From Bacillota bacterium (GTDB lineage Bacteria > Bacillota > Clostridia > Christensenellales > Aristaeellaceae): 64,000 nucleotides of DNA. The DNA lies in contig JAEZRP010000030.1 of NCBI GenBank assembly GCA_023444095.1, positions 1 through 64,000 of the forward strand, in the 5' to 3' direction. The first letter of the stretch is position 1. Each line of letters begins with the position of its first letter. The notes beneath the pieces are model-generated. The model did no database searches and was not told where the DNA came from. It saw only the letters and a program-made list of their open reading frames with translations. This document shows positions 32,856 through 41,524 of the stretch, in pieces. The translations under genes were made by a program, and so were the position numbers.

Positions 32856-33905
32856 ATGGCAGGAAACATACTCGACGTGCGCAATTTGAAAACCTATTAC
32901 CGCACGCGCTTAAAGGAAAACGTATGTGCCGTGGACGGCGTGAGCCTTCAGTTGAAGGAGGGCCGGGTGCTCGGCATCGCGGGCGAATCCGGATGCGGAA
33001 AATCGACGCTGGCGCTGTCCCTCATGGGGTTTTACTTCCCGCCGCTGCATTATGATTCGGGCGAGCTGGTTCTCGACGGCATTGACATCATGAAGGTTCC
33101 ATACGAGACGCTCAGAAAGAGCTATCTCGGCACTGAGATCGCCTACATTCCCCAGGCGGCGATGAACGCGCTCAACCAGACGCGCAAAATCTCCCGCTTC
33201 GTGGTCGACATCCTCTCGGAGCACCGGCCCGATCTCTCGCGGGAGCAAATGCTTAATATGGCGGTCGAGAAGTTCCGATTTTTGAACCTGCCGGAGCGCG
33301 TTTTGAACGCATATCCGTCGGAGCTTTCGGGCGGCATGAAGCAGAGGACGGTCATCGCGCTCTCGACGCTTCTGAACCCCAAGGTCCTCATTGCGGACGA
33401 GCCGTCGTCTGCGCTCGACGTTTCGAGCCAGAAGATCGTCATCACCATGCTCCGGAAGATGATGAACGAGGGCTACGTCAAGTCCATGATCTTCATCACC
33501 CACGAATTGCCCCTTCTCAGGCATGTGGCGGACGACATCGTGGTCATGTACGCGGGCGAGCTGGTGGAGGAGGGCACGTCCGAGGAGGTCATCTTCGACC
33601 CCATCCACCCCTACACGCACGCGCTCATGGGTTCCATCATCGTGCCGGAGGACGGCATGAAAGCCCAGAAGCTCACGGCCATCCCCGGCGCGCCGCCAAA
33701 CCTCAAGAGGGTGCCCCCGGGGTGCCGCTTCTACGACCGCTGCGCGTACGCGCATGACGCATGCAAGCGTGACGCGCGCGTCGGCGTGACGCGCTTCGGG
33801 AAAGACGGGTCGCGCTACCACCGCTGTGTGTACGCCGAACAGGAGCTGCGCGAGCGCTACGAACTGGAGAAGCGCCAGTTCGCGATCGGGGGTGCGGAAA
33901 AATGA
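32856..33905 (+). CDS. ABC importer ATPase, OppD/DppD type
   Basis: This 349-residue protein has Walker A GESGCGKST (44-52), a Q-loop at YIPQAAMNAL, signature LSGGM, Walker B VLIADEPSSALD and an H-loop ITHE. The OppD/DppD C-terminal region includes HPYTHAL and a cysteine cluster (CRFYDRC, then a later HRC). That cluster resembles the iron-sulphur site seen in DppD-type subunits. It overlaps the next gene by four bases. It lacks the membrane fusion of its partner. Confidence 0.95.
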   Translation: MAGNILDVRNLKTYYRTRLKENVCAVDGVSLQLKEGRVLGIAGESGCGKSTLALSLMGFYFPPLHYDSGELVLDGIDIMKVPYETLRKSYLGTEIAYIPQAAMNALNQTRKISRFVVDILSEHRPDLSREQMLNMAVEKFRFLNLPERVLNAYPSELSGGMKQRTVIALSTLLNPKVLIADEPSSALDVSSQKIVITMLRKMMNEGYVKSMIFITHELPLLRHVADDIVVMYAGELVEEGTSEEVIFDPIHPYTHALMGSIIVPEDGMKAQKLTAIPGAPPNLKRVPPGCRFYDRCAYAHDACKRDARVGVTRFGKDGSRYHRCVYAEQELRERYELEKRQFAIGGAEK

Positions 33906-35236
33906 AACAGTGGCAGGCATTCTATCGGCGGTACATGATCCTGCAAAAGACATCAAAGCTCCTGACCACCCTCGCCATCCTGATGGTACTCCTGAGCCTC
34001 GTATGCTCCATGGTGTATTCCGAGCTCTCGAATTCCTCCACATACGCGCGCGCGCTTCTCACGATTGCGGAGGAGGAGCTGGGCGTGGACACCGGCTACG
34101 AGGAAAAGATGGCGACATCCGAGCTCCCGAAGCTCTACATTGACAACTACGCCTCCCTCAAGCAAGCGGTTCCCTTCGCGGAGGCGCGCGAGGAGGCCGA
34201 GGACCTTCTGATCGTATACTACCCGGTGGCGAAGGCCGCGTACTACATGATGCTCTCCCGCATCTGGTGGCTGTATATCGCGGCCGCGTCGATCGTTCTC
34301 GCGATTGTGGTCGGGCTTTACAACATGACGCAGAAGTTCGATCGCGACGTGGTGTGCGAAAAGTGCGGCACGGTCTCGAAGGGCAGCGTCGTCGACAAGA
34401 ACGCAGGCATATGCCCCAAGTGCGGCAACCACACGTCCGGCGGGATTCTGCTCGAGGCCAAGAAGGTCAACAAGATTTTCGGCTCCGGCAAGAACGCCGT
34501 GCACGCCGTGAAGGACGTCGACTTCGTGCTCCACAGGGGCGAGATCATCTCTATCGTCGGCGAGTCGGGATCGGGAAAGACGACCTTCGCGAAGATCCTC
34601 TTGGGGCTCCTCAACGAGACAAGCGGAGAGATCGACTACAATGGCGCGCCGCGTTTCCTCAAGACCCAGCCCATGAAGAGGGCCTACTGGCAGAACATCC
34701 AGGCGATCTTCCAGGATCCGTTCTCGACGTTCAACCAGTTCTTCCGCGTGGAGAAGATCCTGAACGACTGCCTGACGCTACAGGGCCTTGGGCACCTGCC
34801 CATCGACGAGAAGCGCCAGAAGATGAAGGACGCGTGTCAGTTCGTCAATCTCAAGTACGAAGAGCTCTACAACAAGTACCCCTTCGAGCTCTCGGGCGGA
34901 CAGATGCAAAGGCTCATGATCGCGCGCATCTTCATGATGCAGCCGAACGTGTTGATCGCCGACGAGCCAACGAGCATGATCGACGCTTGTTCGCGTTCGA
35001 CCATCCTCGACATGCTCCTCAAGCTCCGAAACGAGCGCGGCATGACCATCGTCTTTATCACCCATGACCTCGGTCTCGCGTACTACGTGTCTGACACCCT
35101 CTACATCATGGAGCATGGGCAGATGGTTGAAAAGGGTCCGGCGGATCAGCTCATCTTAAGTCCCCGGCATCGCTATACGAAGCAGCTGGTGGCGGATGTT
35201 CCCAAACTCAACGAGGAGTGGAAACTGGACGCATAA
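33902..35236 (+). CDS. Membrane-anchored zinc-ribbon ABC ATPase, OppF/DppF type (unusual fusion)
   Basis: This 444-residue protein has an OppF-type ATPase at about 182-444 with Walker A GESGSGKTT (220-228), Q271, signature LSGGQ (330-334), Walker B LIADEP (351-356) and His388. In front is a domain not found in ordinary OppF. It has a membrane helix at about 19-40, about 80 mostly helical and acidic residues, a second helix at about 123-142 and a zinc ribbon with Cys152, 155, 171 and 174. Two helices keep the ATPase cytoplasmic and put the 80-residue segment outside. The start overlaps the OppD-type stop (ATGA), and no frameshift is needed. Confidence 0.92.
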   Translation: MKQWQAFYRRYMILQKTSKLLTTLAILMVLLSLVCSMVYSELSNSSTYARALLTIAEEELGVDTGYEEKMATSELPKLYIDNYASLKQAVPFAEAREEAEDLLIVYYPVAKAAYYMMLSRIWWLYIAAASIVLAIVVGLYNMTQKFDRDVVCEKCGTVSKGSVVDKNAGICPKCGNHTSGGILLEAKKVNKIFGSGKNAVHAVKDVDFVLHRGEIISIVGESGSGKTTFAKILLGLLNETSGEIDYNGAPRFLKTQPMKRAYWQNIQAIFQDPFSTFNQFFRVEKILNDCLTLQGLGHLPIDEKRQKMKDACQFVNLKYEELYNKYPFELSGGQMQRLMIARIFMMQPNVLIADEPTSMIDACSRSTILDMLLKLRNERGMTIVFITHDLGLAYYVSDTLYIMEHGQMVEKGPADQLILSPRHRYTKQLVADVPKLNEEWKLDA

Positions 35237-35246
35237 ACCAATGAAG

Positions 35247-35279
35247 ATCCCGGGGGGCTGTGCGCCCCCTGGGATTTTC
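35247..35279 (+). terminator. Terminator of the importer locus
   Basis: ATCCC plus GGGGGC pair with GCCCCC plus GGGAT, followed by TTTT, 10 bases after the last gene. Confidence 0.8.
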
Positions 35280-35374
35280 CGGCCTTACGGGCACTACCAA
35301 TAGAAGGAAATCTGCTCCGGGCGGCGAAGTAGTCAAACGGAAAACTCCGGAAAGTTCTGATGGAGATAGGCGAA

Positions 35375-35863
35375 ATGATTTATACCGCGTTGACGAACAG
35401 GGCAATGAAGCTTGCTTATACCGCGCACCATGGGCAAGTGGATCACGGCGGCGCTCCCTATATTTTTTATCCGATTTATTTGGCGGAACAGATGACCGAT
35501 GAGGTTTCGGCATGCGTAGCCCTTTTGCATGATGTTGTAGAGGACACCGTGGTCACGTTGGAGGACCTGCGACGGGAATTCCCACCGGAAATTACGGAAC
35601 CGGTTCGGCTTCTGACACATACGGATTCCGTTGACTATTTCGATTATGTCCGGGCGCTCAAGGAAAGCGGCGTTGCCCGGAGGGTTAAGCTTGCGGATCT
35701 TCGGCATAATTCGGATGAAACCAGATTGGCGGAAGTCCAAATGACCGAGGAGGAGCGCGGCTTCTGGAAGGCCAAATATCAAAAAGCGAGGGAAATCCTG
35801 GAGGAGGCGGACAAGGGGCCGTTTAGCGGCGCGCTCGGCGGGAAATGGGGGGGAATGGAATGA
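35375..35863 (+). CDS. HD-domain (p)ppGpp hydrolase-like protein
   Basis: This 162-residue protein matches the small alarmone hydrolase type (single HD domain of RelA/SpoT). The metal ligands appear as HGQVDHGG, the HD pair in ALLHDVVEDT and the late LADLRHNSDE. The start at 35375 is preferred because GGAGATAGG lies 5-13 bases upstream; another ATG is at 35360. Its stop overlaps the following membrane-protein gene (ATGA). Some family members act on other nucleotides, so the substrate is not proven. Confidence 0.85.
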   Translation: MIYTALTNRAMKLAYTAHHGQVDHGGAPYIFYPIYLAEQMTDEVSACVALLHDVVEDTVVTLEDLRREFPPEITEPVRLLTHTDSVDYFDYVRALKESGVARRVKLADLRHNSDETRLAEVQMTEEERGFWKAKYQKAREILEEADKGPFSGALGGKWGGME

Positions 35864-36597
35864 CAAACGCGGATATTCGCAAAAAGGCGCTCTCCAAGGT
35901 CAAGGTAAAAAATCTCACGCTCCTCGCGGTGCTTTCGTACGTCTTTTCTTGGCTCTCCCAGTTCGCGCTGGGCCTGACGGGCGATCCGTATGCGGACGCG
36001 GCGGTCGCCGCGGGCGTGGCGCTCGTTCTCTCGCTCATCTTCCCCGCCGGGCTCGTGCGCGCCTCGATGTCCGCGTGGCGCAAGGGCGAGGCGCGATTTG
36101 GCGATCTGTTTGCGTACCTGTACCGTCCCCGGCTTCTCCTGCGCGGGCTGGCTCTCGGGCTGACCGCCGCCGCGTGCCGCTTCTGCCTGGCGCTCCTTCT
36201 AACGGATGGGGCGCTCGCGCGGCTCGACGCGCTGCCGGGCCATGGCCTCTGGCTGCTTGTCGCCGGGGTAGTCGTGCTGGTGCCCCTGCTGTTCGCGTGG
36301 ATCTTCCTGTACTTCGCGTTCGAGCTTCAGCCGGAGGGTACACTTTTCGCCGCGCTCGTGCGCGGCATCGCCGTGGTCTTTCAAAACCTCGGGCGAATTC
36401 TTTTGATGGAGCTCTCGCTCCTGTGGTGGGTTGCACTCGCCTGGTTGGCGGCAAACGCGATCTCGATGCTCTCGGGGCTCGGAGGCGCGGCGCTCAACGC
36501 GGTCATCTCGCTCGTTTCGCTCGCGCTTACCTGGATGATCGGCGCCTACGTCTGCCTGGGGAGCGCGGGGCTCGCGCGGGAATTGTTTAAGGAATAG
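35860..36597 (+). CDS. Polytopic membrane protein, DUF975-like
   Basis: This 245-residue protein has about six membrane helices and a short N-terminal cytoplasmic segment MTNADIRKKALSKVK. It is coupled to the HD gene by an ATGA overlap. The protein at 36804 shows the same plan (M-x-N-x-x-IR at the start, PFG or PAG-VR then W-x-G-x-x-x-x-GD-FAYL), so they are paralogues. The resemblance to DUF975 is by pattern only. The function is unknown. Confidence 0.7.
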   Translation: MTNADIRKKALSKVKVKNLTLLAVLSYVFSWLSQFALGLTGDPYADAAVAAGVALVLSLIFPAGLVRASMSAWRKGEARFGDLFAYLYRPRLLLRGLALGLTAAACRFCLALLLTDGALARLDALPGHGLWLLVAGVVVLVPLLFAWIFLYFAFELQPEGTLFAALVRGIAVVFQNLGRILLMELSLLWWVALAWLAANAISMLSGLGGAALNAVISLVSLALTWMIGAYVCLGSAGLARELFKE

Positions 36598-36803
36598 GGA
36601 CGGGAATCCAGGAAGCGACGCATCGGCTTCATGCGCGCAGAGATAGCAAAAAATGGACAACGATGGAACCGGATCCGATTTCGCTGGGATGGTGCGGCAC
36701 ATCAGGGGCTGCTTGAGGGGACTATGGGGAGTTCGGGATTCGAATGAACGCGACGACTGTTCGGGCCGAGTTGCCGCGCAATACATTGAGGGGATGGGAC
36801 AAG

Positions 36804-37673
36804 ATGAAAAATTCGGAGATTCGAAGGCGGGCGAGCTCTGGGACAGCCAAGGGCAAGTTTCGAATGGCGTTGTTCCTGGCATATGTGCTTCCGTGGGGCC
36901 TCACGATGATTGGTGGGTTTTTGGCGCTTTCCACGGGATCATTCACATTTGAGGCCTTGTTACTCCTGGGTGGCTTAATCAGCGCGCTCATCATGCCGTT
37001 CGGAGTGGCTCGGATCGGGGTACAGGCGTGGCGCGGAGAATACGTTGCCACAGGGGATGTTTTCGCATATCTGCATAACGGAAAGCTATTTGGACGTGCC
37101 CTTGCGGTGATTGGCCTGATGATTGCGCTTGGAATTGGCGGATATATCCTGGTGACAATGCTCTTTATCGCTGCGGCATCAGGCAAGGCATCCCTGTTGT
37201 TGCTCATTCTAGCAATCGCGGCAATGATTATGCTGATTGTCATCCTCTTGTGCCTGCAAATTCTGTATTTCGGCATCGCAGTCCTGGAGAAGGAACGTCT
37301 GGGCGTCATATTTTCGCGCGGATTTAAGGCGGCAGTTACGAAGTGTCACCGTATCATCGGCATGCAAATCGCACTCATGTGGTGGATTGTGCTCCTCGGC
37401 CTCCTCTATCAATGGGCGCCGATCTTTGAAGGGATGCGGACTTCTTTATGGGGATCTCTCGTATATTCAGTTCTTTCGCTGATCATTTGGCTGTCTGTCG
37501 GTCCGTATATCTGGACAGCCAACGCAGGGCTTGCGGAGGAGCTCCTCGTGGGCGGCCAATCAAAGGAGGATGCGCCGATAAGCGAACCGGAGCGGCCGCA
37601 AACAGACTGGCCTGAGCCGGAGAAGTTCCAGGGCGATGCCGATGTCGAGGATCCGGGGAAGACCCCACAGTGA
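36804..37673 (+). CDS. Polytopic membrane protein, DUF975-like, with acidic tail
   Basis: This protein of about 289 residues is a paralogue of the one at 35860. It shares MKNSEIRRRA at the start and WRGEYVATGDVFAYLHNGKL in the second third, has about six helices and adds a 50-residue proline/glutamate-rich cytoplasmic tail. The start at 36804 follows GAGGGGATGGG; an ATG 20 codons earlier has no ribosome site. The 200 bp before it hold no recognisable signal. The gene is less GC-rich than its neighbours. Confidence 0.68.
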   Translation: MKNSEIRRRASSGTAKGKFRMALFLAYVLPWGLTMIGGFLALSTGSFTFEALLLLGGLISALIMPFGVARIGVQAWRGEYVATGDVFAYLHNGKLFGRALAVIGLMIALGIGGYILVTMLFIAAASGKASLLLLILAIAAMIMLIVILLCLQILYFGIAVLEKERLGVIFSRGFKAAVTKCHRIIGMQIALMWWIVLLGLLYQWAPIFEGMRTSLWGSLVYSVLSLIIWLSVGPYIWTANAGLAEELLVGGQSKEDAPISEPERPQTDWPEPEKFQGDADVEDPGKTPQ

Positions 37674-37757
37674 GCTCATTTAGCTGCCGTTTACGGCCTG
37701 GCATAGCATCTGGCGCACAGCGAAGGGCTGCTTTCCCCACATTTAACCTTTCGCCGC

Positions 37758-37785
37758 TTTACTCTGCGTCAATTCTGTCTATAAT
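37758..37785 (+). promoter_or_regulatory. Promoter of the T-box / ileS unit
   Basis: TTTACT (37758-37763), a 16-bp spacer and TATAAT (37780-37785). Confidence 0.6.
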
Positions 37786-37791
37786 GAGAAC

Positions 37792-38048
37792 ATAGCAAAA
37801 AGCAGCGACGGGGAGCGCCCGCCGTTCGCGCCCAGAGCGAGCCGGGGGTTGGTGCAAGCCCGGCGGGCGGCGGCGGCGTGGGAATCACCCTCGAGCCGCG
37901 CGCCGAACGGGGTCAAGTAGGCGTAGCCGGGCGCGCCCGTTACAGCGCTGGCGCGTGATGGCGCGCCATGAGAGGACCTTCGTCGCGAAGGCCAATCCGG
38001 GTGGTACCGCGGAGCAATCCGTCCCTGTCGTTGGGACGGCTTTTTTAT
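37792..38048 (+). promoter_or_regulatory. T-box leader of ileS
   Basis: A leader of about 255 nt ends with the T-box sequence GGGTGGTACCGCGG (37999-38012). The competing terminator is CCGTCCC/GGGACGG (38019-38025 with 38033-38039), followed by six T. The ATC at 37884-37886, in GGGAATCACC, is the likely isoleucine specifier. Uncharged tRNA-Ile would stabilise the antiterminator and allow ileS to be read. Stem I is unusually GC-rich. Confidence 0.92.
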
Positions 38049-38063
38049 TTAGGAGGATTGTTC

Positions 38064-41000
38064 ATGTTTGAGAAGGTTTCGACCGACCTGAATTTCGTGA
38101 AGCGGGAAGAAGAGGTCCTAAAATTCTGGAAGGAGCGGGGCATCTTTAAAAAGTCCGTCGATCTGCGCGCGGGCGCGGACGTTTTCACGTTCTACGACGG
38201 ACCGCCGACGGCGAACGGAAAGCCGCACATCGGCCACATCGAGACGCGCGCGATCAAGGATTTGATCCCGCGCTTCCAGACCATGAAGGGCAAGTTCGTG
38301 CCGCGCAAGGCGGGCTGGGATACCCACGGGCTGCCGGTGGAGCTCGAAGTCGAAAAGCAGCTGGGGCTGGACGGCAAGGAGCAGATCGAAGCCTACGGCA
38401 TCGAGCCGTTTATCAAGGAATGCAAAAAGTCCGTGTGGAAATACAAGGGCGAATGGGAGCGGATGAGCGAGCGCGTCGGCTTCTGGGCCGATATGGAGAA
38501 GCCCTATATCACCTACGAAAACGACTACATCGAGTCGGTGTGGTGGTCCTTGAAGCAGATCAGCGACAAAAACCTGCTCTTCAAGGGGCACAAGGTCGTG
38601 CCCTACTGTCCAAGGTGTGGCACCGCGCTTTCGAGCCACGAGGTTTCACAGGGCTACAAGAGCGTGACCGAGCGCTCCGCCGTGGTGCGCTTCCACGTCA
38701 AGGGCGAGAAAAACACGTTTCTCTACGCCTGGACGACTACGCCGTGGACGCTCCCCTCGAACGTCGCCTTGTGCGTGAACCCCGAGGAGGACTACGCGCG
38801 CTTCAAGGCCGAGGGAAGGACCGTCATCATGGCGAAGGCGCTCATTCCCTCGATCTTCGGCGAGGCGTCCGTCGAGGTGCTCGAAACCGTCAAGGGCGCG
38901 GCGCTCGAGGGCATGGAGTACGAGCCGCTGTTCGGCTTCCAAGAGGGCCTCGTCGACAAGAGGGCGTGGTATGTGGTGTGCGACGAGTATGTCACCATGA
39001 GCGACGGCACAGGCATCGTCCACCAGGCGCCCGCGTTCGGCGAGGACGACGCGCGCGTGGGCCGGAAGTATGATCTCCCCTTCCTCCAGCTCGTGGATGC
39101 CAAGGGCGAGATGACAAAGGAGACGCCGTGGGCGGGGACGTTTGTCAAGAAGGCCGATCCAATCATCCTTCAGGACCTCGAAAACCGGGGGCTTCTGGTT
39201 GCCGCGCCGGAGTTCACACACGATTATCCCTTCTGCTGGCGCTGCGACACGCCCCTCATCTATTACGCGCGCTCCACGTGGTTCATCCGCATGACGGCGC
39301 TGCGCGAAGCGCTCATGGCATCGAACCGCGCGATCAACTGGATGCCCGACAACATCAAGGAAGGCCGCATGGGCAACTTCCTTGACAACGTACTCGACTG
39401 GGCGCTCTCCCGGGAGCGCTACTGGGGCACGCCCCTGCCCGTCTGGGTCTGCGGCTGCGGACACACGCATACCGTCGGCTCCGTCGCAGAGCTGCGCGAA
39501 TTGGGCGAGAACGTCCCCGCCGACATCGAACTTCATCGGCCCTACATCGACAAGGTGACCATCCAGTGTGAAAAGTGCGGCGGCATCATGCACCGCACGC
39601 CCGAGGTCATCGACTGCTGGTACGATTCCGGTTCCATGCCGTTCGCGCAGTTTCACTATCCCTTCGAGAACAAGGAGCTGTTTGAGAAGTACTTCCCGGC
39701 GGATTTTATCTCGGAGGCCATCGACCAGACGCGCGGCTGGTTCTACTCGCTGATTGCCATCGGCACACTTCTTTCCGGACGCGCGCCGTTTGAAAACTGC
39801 ATCGTCATGGGCCATGTGATGGACGCCGAGGGCCGCAAAATGTCCAAGCACGTCGGCAACGTCATCGATCCGTGGGAAGTGCTCGACCGACAGGGCGCGG
39901 ACGCCGTGCGCTGGTACTTCTACGCCAGCGCCGCGCCGTGGCTGCCCACGCGCTTCTCGCACGAGCTGGTGAGCGAGATGCAAAGGCGGTTCATGGGCAC
40001 CCTCTGGAACACCTACGCCTTCTTTGCGCTCTACGCGTCCATCGACCGTTACGATCCGGCAAGCCAGAAGGCGAACCCCGCCGACTTCACGCTCATGGAC
40101 AAATGGGTGCTCTCGAAGCTCAACTCATTGGTCAAGCTTGTGGATGAGGGCATGGAGGGCTACAGGATCACCGAGACCGCGCGCGCCATCGCGGCGTTCG
40201 TCGACGAGCTTTCGAACTGGTACGTGCGCCTCGGGCGCGAGCGGTTCTGGGGCAAGGGGCTCGAGGGCGACAAGCTCGCCGCGTTCGAGACGCTGTATAC
40301 GGTGCTCACCACCCTCTGCGGGCTCTGCGCGCCGTACGTTCCCTTCCTGGCGGAGTCGATGTACCAAAATCTCGTCGCGAACAACATCCCCGGCGCGCCG
40401 GAGTCCGTTCATCTGACGGACTTCCCGAAGGCCGAACTCTCGATGATCGACGAAAAGCTCGAAGCCGACATGGAGGAGGTCATGGCCGCCGTGCAGCTCG
40501 GCCGCGCGTGCCGCGCCGCCGCGAACCTCAAGGTGCGCCAACCGCTTTCGACGCTCTACGTCAAAGGCGCGGAACTGCCAAAAGCCGTCACCGAGCTGAT
40601 CGCGGATGAGCTGAACGTTAAGAAGGTCGAATTCGTCGACGACGCGCGGGCGTTCACCACCTACCGGCTGAAGCCCCAGATGCGCACCGTCGGGCCGAAG
40701 TACGGAAAGCTGCTCGGAAAGATCGGTCAGACGCTCTCGACCCTCGACGGGAACGAGGTTGTCGACGCGTTCAACCGCGGCGAGGAGATCTCTTTCGTAC
40801 TCGACGGGACGAATGTCGCGCTCTCGAAGGACGACGTGCTCACCGAACCCATGCAGAAGCCCGGTTTCGTTGCCGAGACCGAGGGCGACATGACCGTTGT
40901 CATCGACACAAACCTCACCGAGGCGCTCGTCTCCGAGGGCTTTGTGCGCGAGGTCATCTCAAAGATCCAGAATATGCGCAAGGACGCGGGCTTCGAGGTC

Positions 41001-41180
41001 GTCGACCGCATCCGCGTCACCTATACCGCATCCCCGCGACTCTCCGCTGTCATCGAGGCCGGCGCGCAGGAAATCATGTCCGCCGTGCTCGCCGTGTCCC
41101 TCACGCCCGGCGCCGTCGGCGAGGCCGTGCGCGAGTGGAACATCAACGGCGAGGTCGCGACGCTGGGGGTGGGGAGGTAG
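38064..41180 (+). CDS. ileS: Isoleucyl-tRNA synthetase
   Basis: This 1038-residue class I synthetase has the HIGH motif in KPHIGHIETRAIKD (near residue 56), an editing domain in the middle (WTTTPWTLPSN) and the KMSKS-type loop as RKMSKHVGNV near 595. Its length fits the long clostridial form. AGGAGG lies seven bases before the ATG at 38064. The T-box leader confirms isoleucine specificity. Confidence 0.98.
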   Translation: MFEKVSTDLNFVKREEEVLKFWKERGIFKKSVDLRAGADVFTFYDGPPTANGKPHIGHIETRAIKDLIPRFQTMKGKFVPRKAGWDTHGLPVELEVEKQLGLDGKEQIEAYGIEPFIKECKKSVWKYKGEWERMSERVGFWADMEKPYITYENDYIESVWWSLKQISDKNLLFKGHKVVPYCPRCGTALSSHEVSQGYKSVTERSAVVRFHVKGEKNTFLYAWTTTPWTLPSNVALCVNPEEDYARFKAEGRTVIMAKALIPSIFGEASVEVLETVKGAALEGMEYEPLFGFQEGLVDKRAWYVVCDEYVTMSDGTGIVHQAPAFGEDDARVGRKYDLPFLQLVDAKGEMTKETPWAGTFVKKADPIILQDLENRGLLVAAPEFTHDYPFCWRCDTPLIYYARSTWFIRMTALREALMASNRAINWMPDNIKEGRMGNFLDNVLDWALSRERYWGTPLPVWVCGCGHTHTVGSVAELRELGENVPADIELHRPYIDKVTIQCEKCGGIMHRTPEVIDCWYDSGSMPFAQFHYPFENKELFEKYFPADFISEAIDQTRGWFYSLIAIGTLLSGRAPFENCIVMGHVMDAEGRKMSKHVGNVIDPWEVLDRQGADAVRWYFYASAAPWLPTRFSHELVSEMQRRFMGTLWNTYAFFALYASIDRYDPASQKANPADFTLMDKWVLSKLNSLVKLVDEGMEGYRITETARAIAAFVDELSNWYVRLGRERFWGKGLEGDKLAAFETLYTVLTTLCGLCAPYVPFLAESMYQNLVANNIPGAPESVHLTDFPKAELSMIDEKLEADMEEVMAAVQLGRACRAAANLKVRQPLSTLYVKGAELPKAVTELIADELNVKKVEFVDDARAFTTYRLKPQMRTVGPKYGKLLGKIGQTLSTLDGNEVVDAFNRGEEISFVLDGTNVALSKDDVLTEPMQKPGFVAETEGDMTVVIDTNLTEALVSEGFVREVISKIQNMRKDAGFEVVDRIRVTYTASPRLSAVIEAGAQEIMSAVLAVSLTPGAVGEAVREWNINGEVATLGVGR

Positions 41181-41330
41181 GGACGGCGAGGTCGCGAAGC
41201 GACCTGCTTGGCAGGAAACCTCCAGAAACAGCATCCCTTTGAAACCCAAATCGATGAAGGTTGAATCGATTATCGTCCGTCCGGGACTGAAACCCCGGGC
41301 GGGCTTGTATTTCCGCAGAATCGTTCGGCG
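41181..41330 (+). repeat. Composite palindromic module, copy 5
   Basis: It starts at the ileS stop. The GGTCGCGAAGCGACC hairpin, an ATCCCTTTGAAACCC box and a linker with ATCGATTATCGTCCGTCC precede the stem CCGTCCGGG/CCCGGGCGG (41277-41285 with 41294-41302, one G-U). TTGTATTTCC follows. Confidence 0.7.
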
Positions 41331-41448
41331 ACGCCCGGCCCCCGGATGGTCCGACGAGAAGAACATCATTTTTCACAATCGTATGGTGCGCCAACTCCTG
41401 CGCGGGGTCCGGGGCGGTGCCACGCCGTTCCCGGCGTCCCCGCTTCGG
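41331..41448. other. Non-coding tail of the ileS-exporter gap
   Basis: About 120 bp with a fragment resembling another module (CGGGGTCCGGGGC) but no complete second copy. Confidence 0.4.
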
Positions 41449-41477
41449 TTGACAAAACTCCCGTTCTGCGTTATGCT
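41449..41477 (+). promoter_or_regulatory. Promoter of the TagGH-like exporter
   Basis: TTGACA (41449-41454), a 17-bp spacer and TATGCT (41472-41477). The expected start of transcription, near 41484, leaves no room for a ribosome site before an ATG at 41492. This supports 41525 as the gene start. Confidence 0.75.
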
Positions 41478-41524
41478 TTACAAAGGAAAGTATGTCCCGG
41501 ATCGGGGTGCGAAGCAAGGATTAT

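Noticed and set aside
41492..41524. Upstream start for the TagG-like permease
   Set aside because: The transcription start expected from the promoter at 41449-41477 leaves no ribosome site for this codon.
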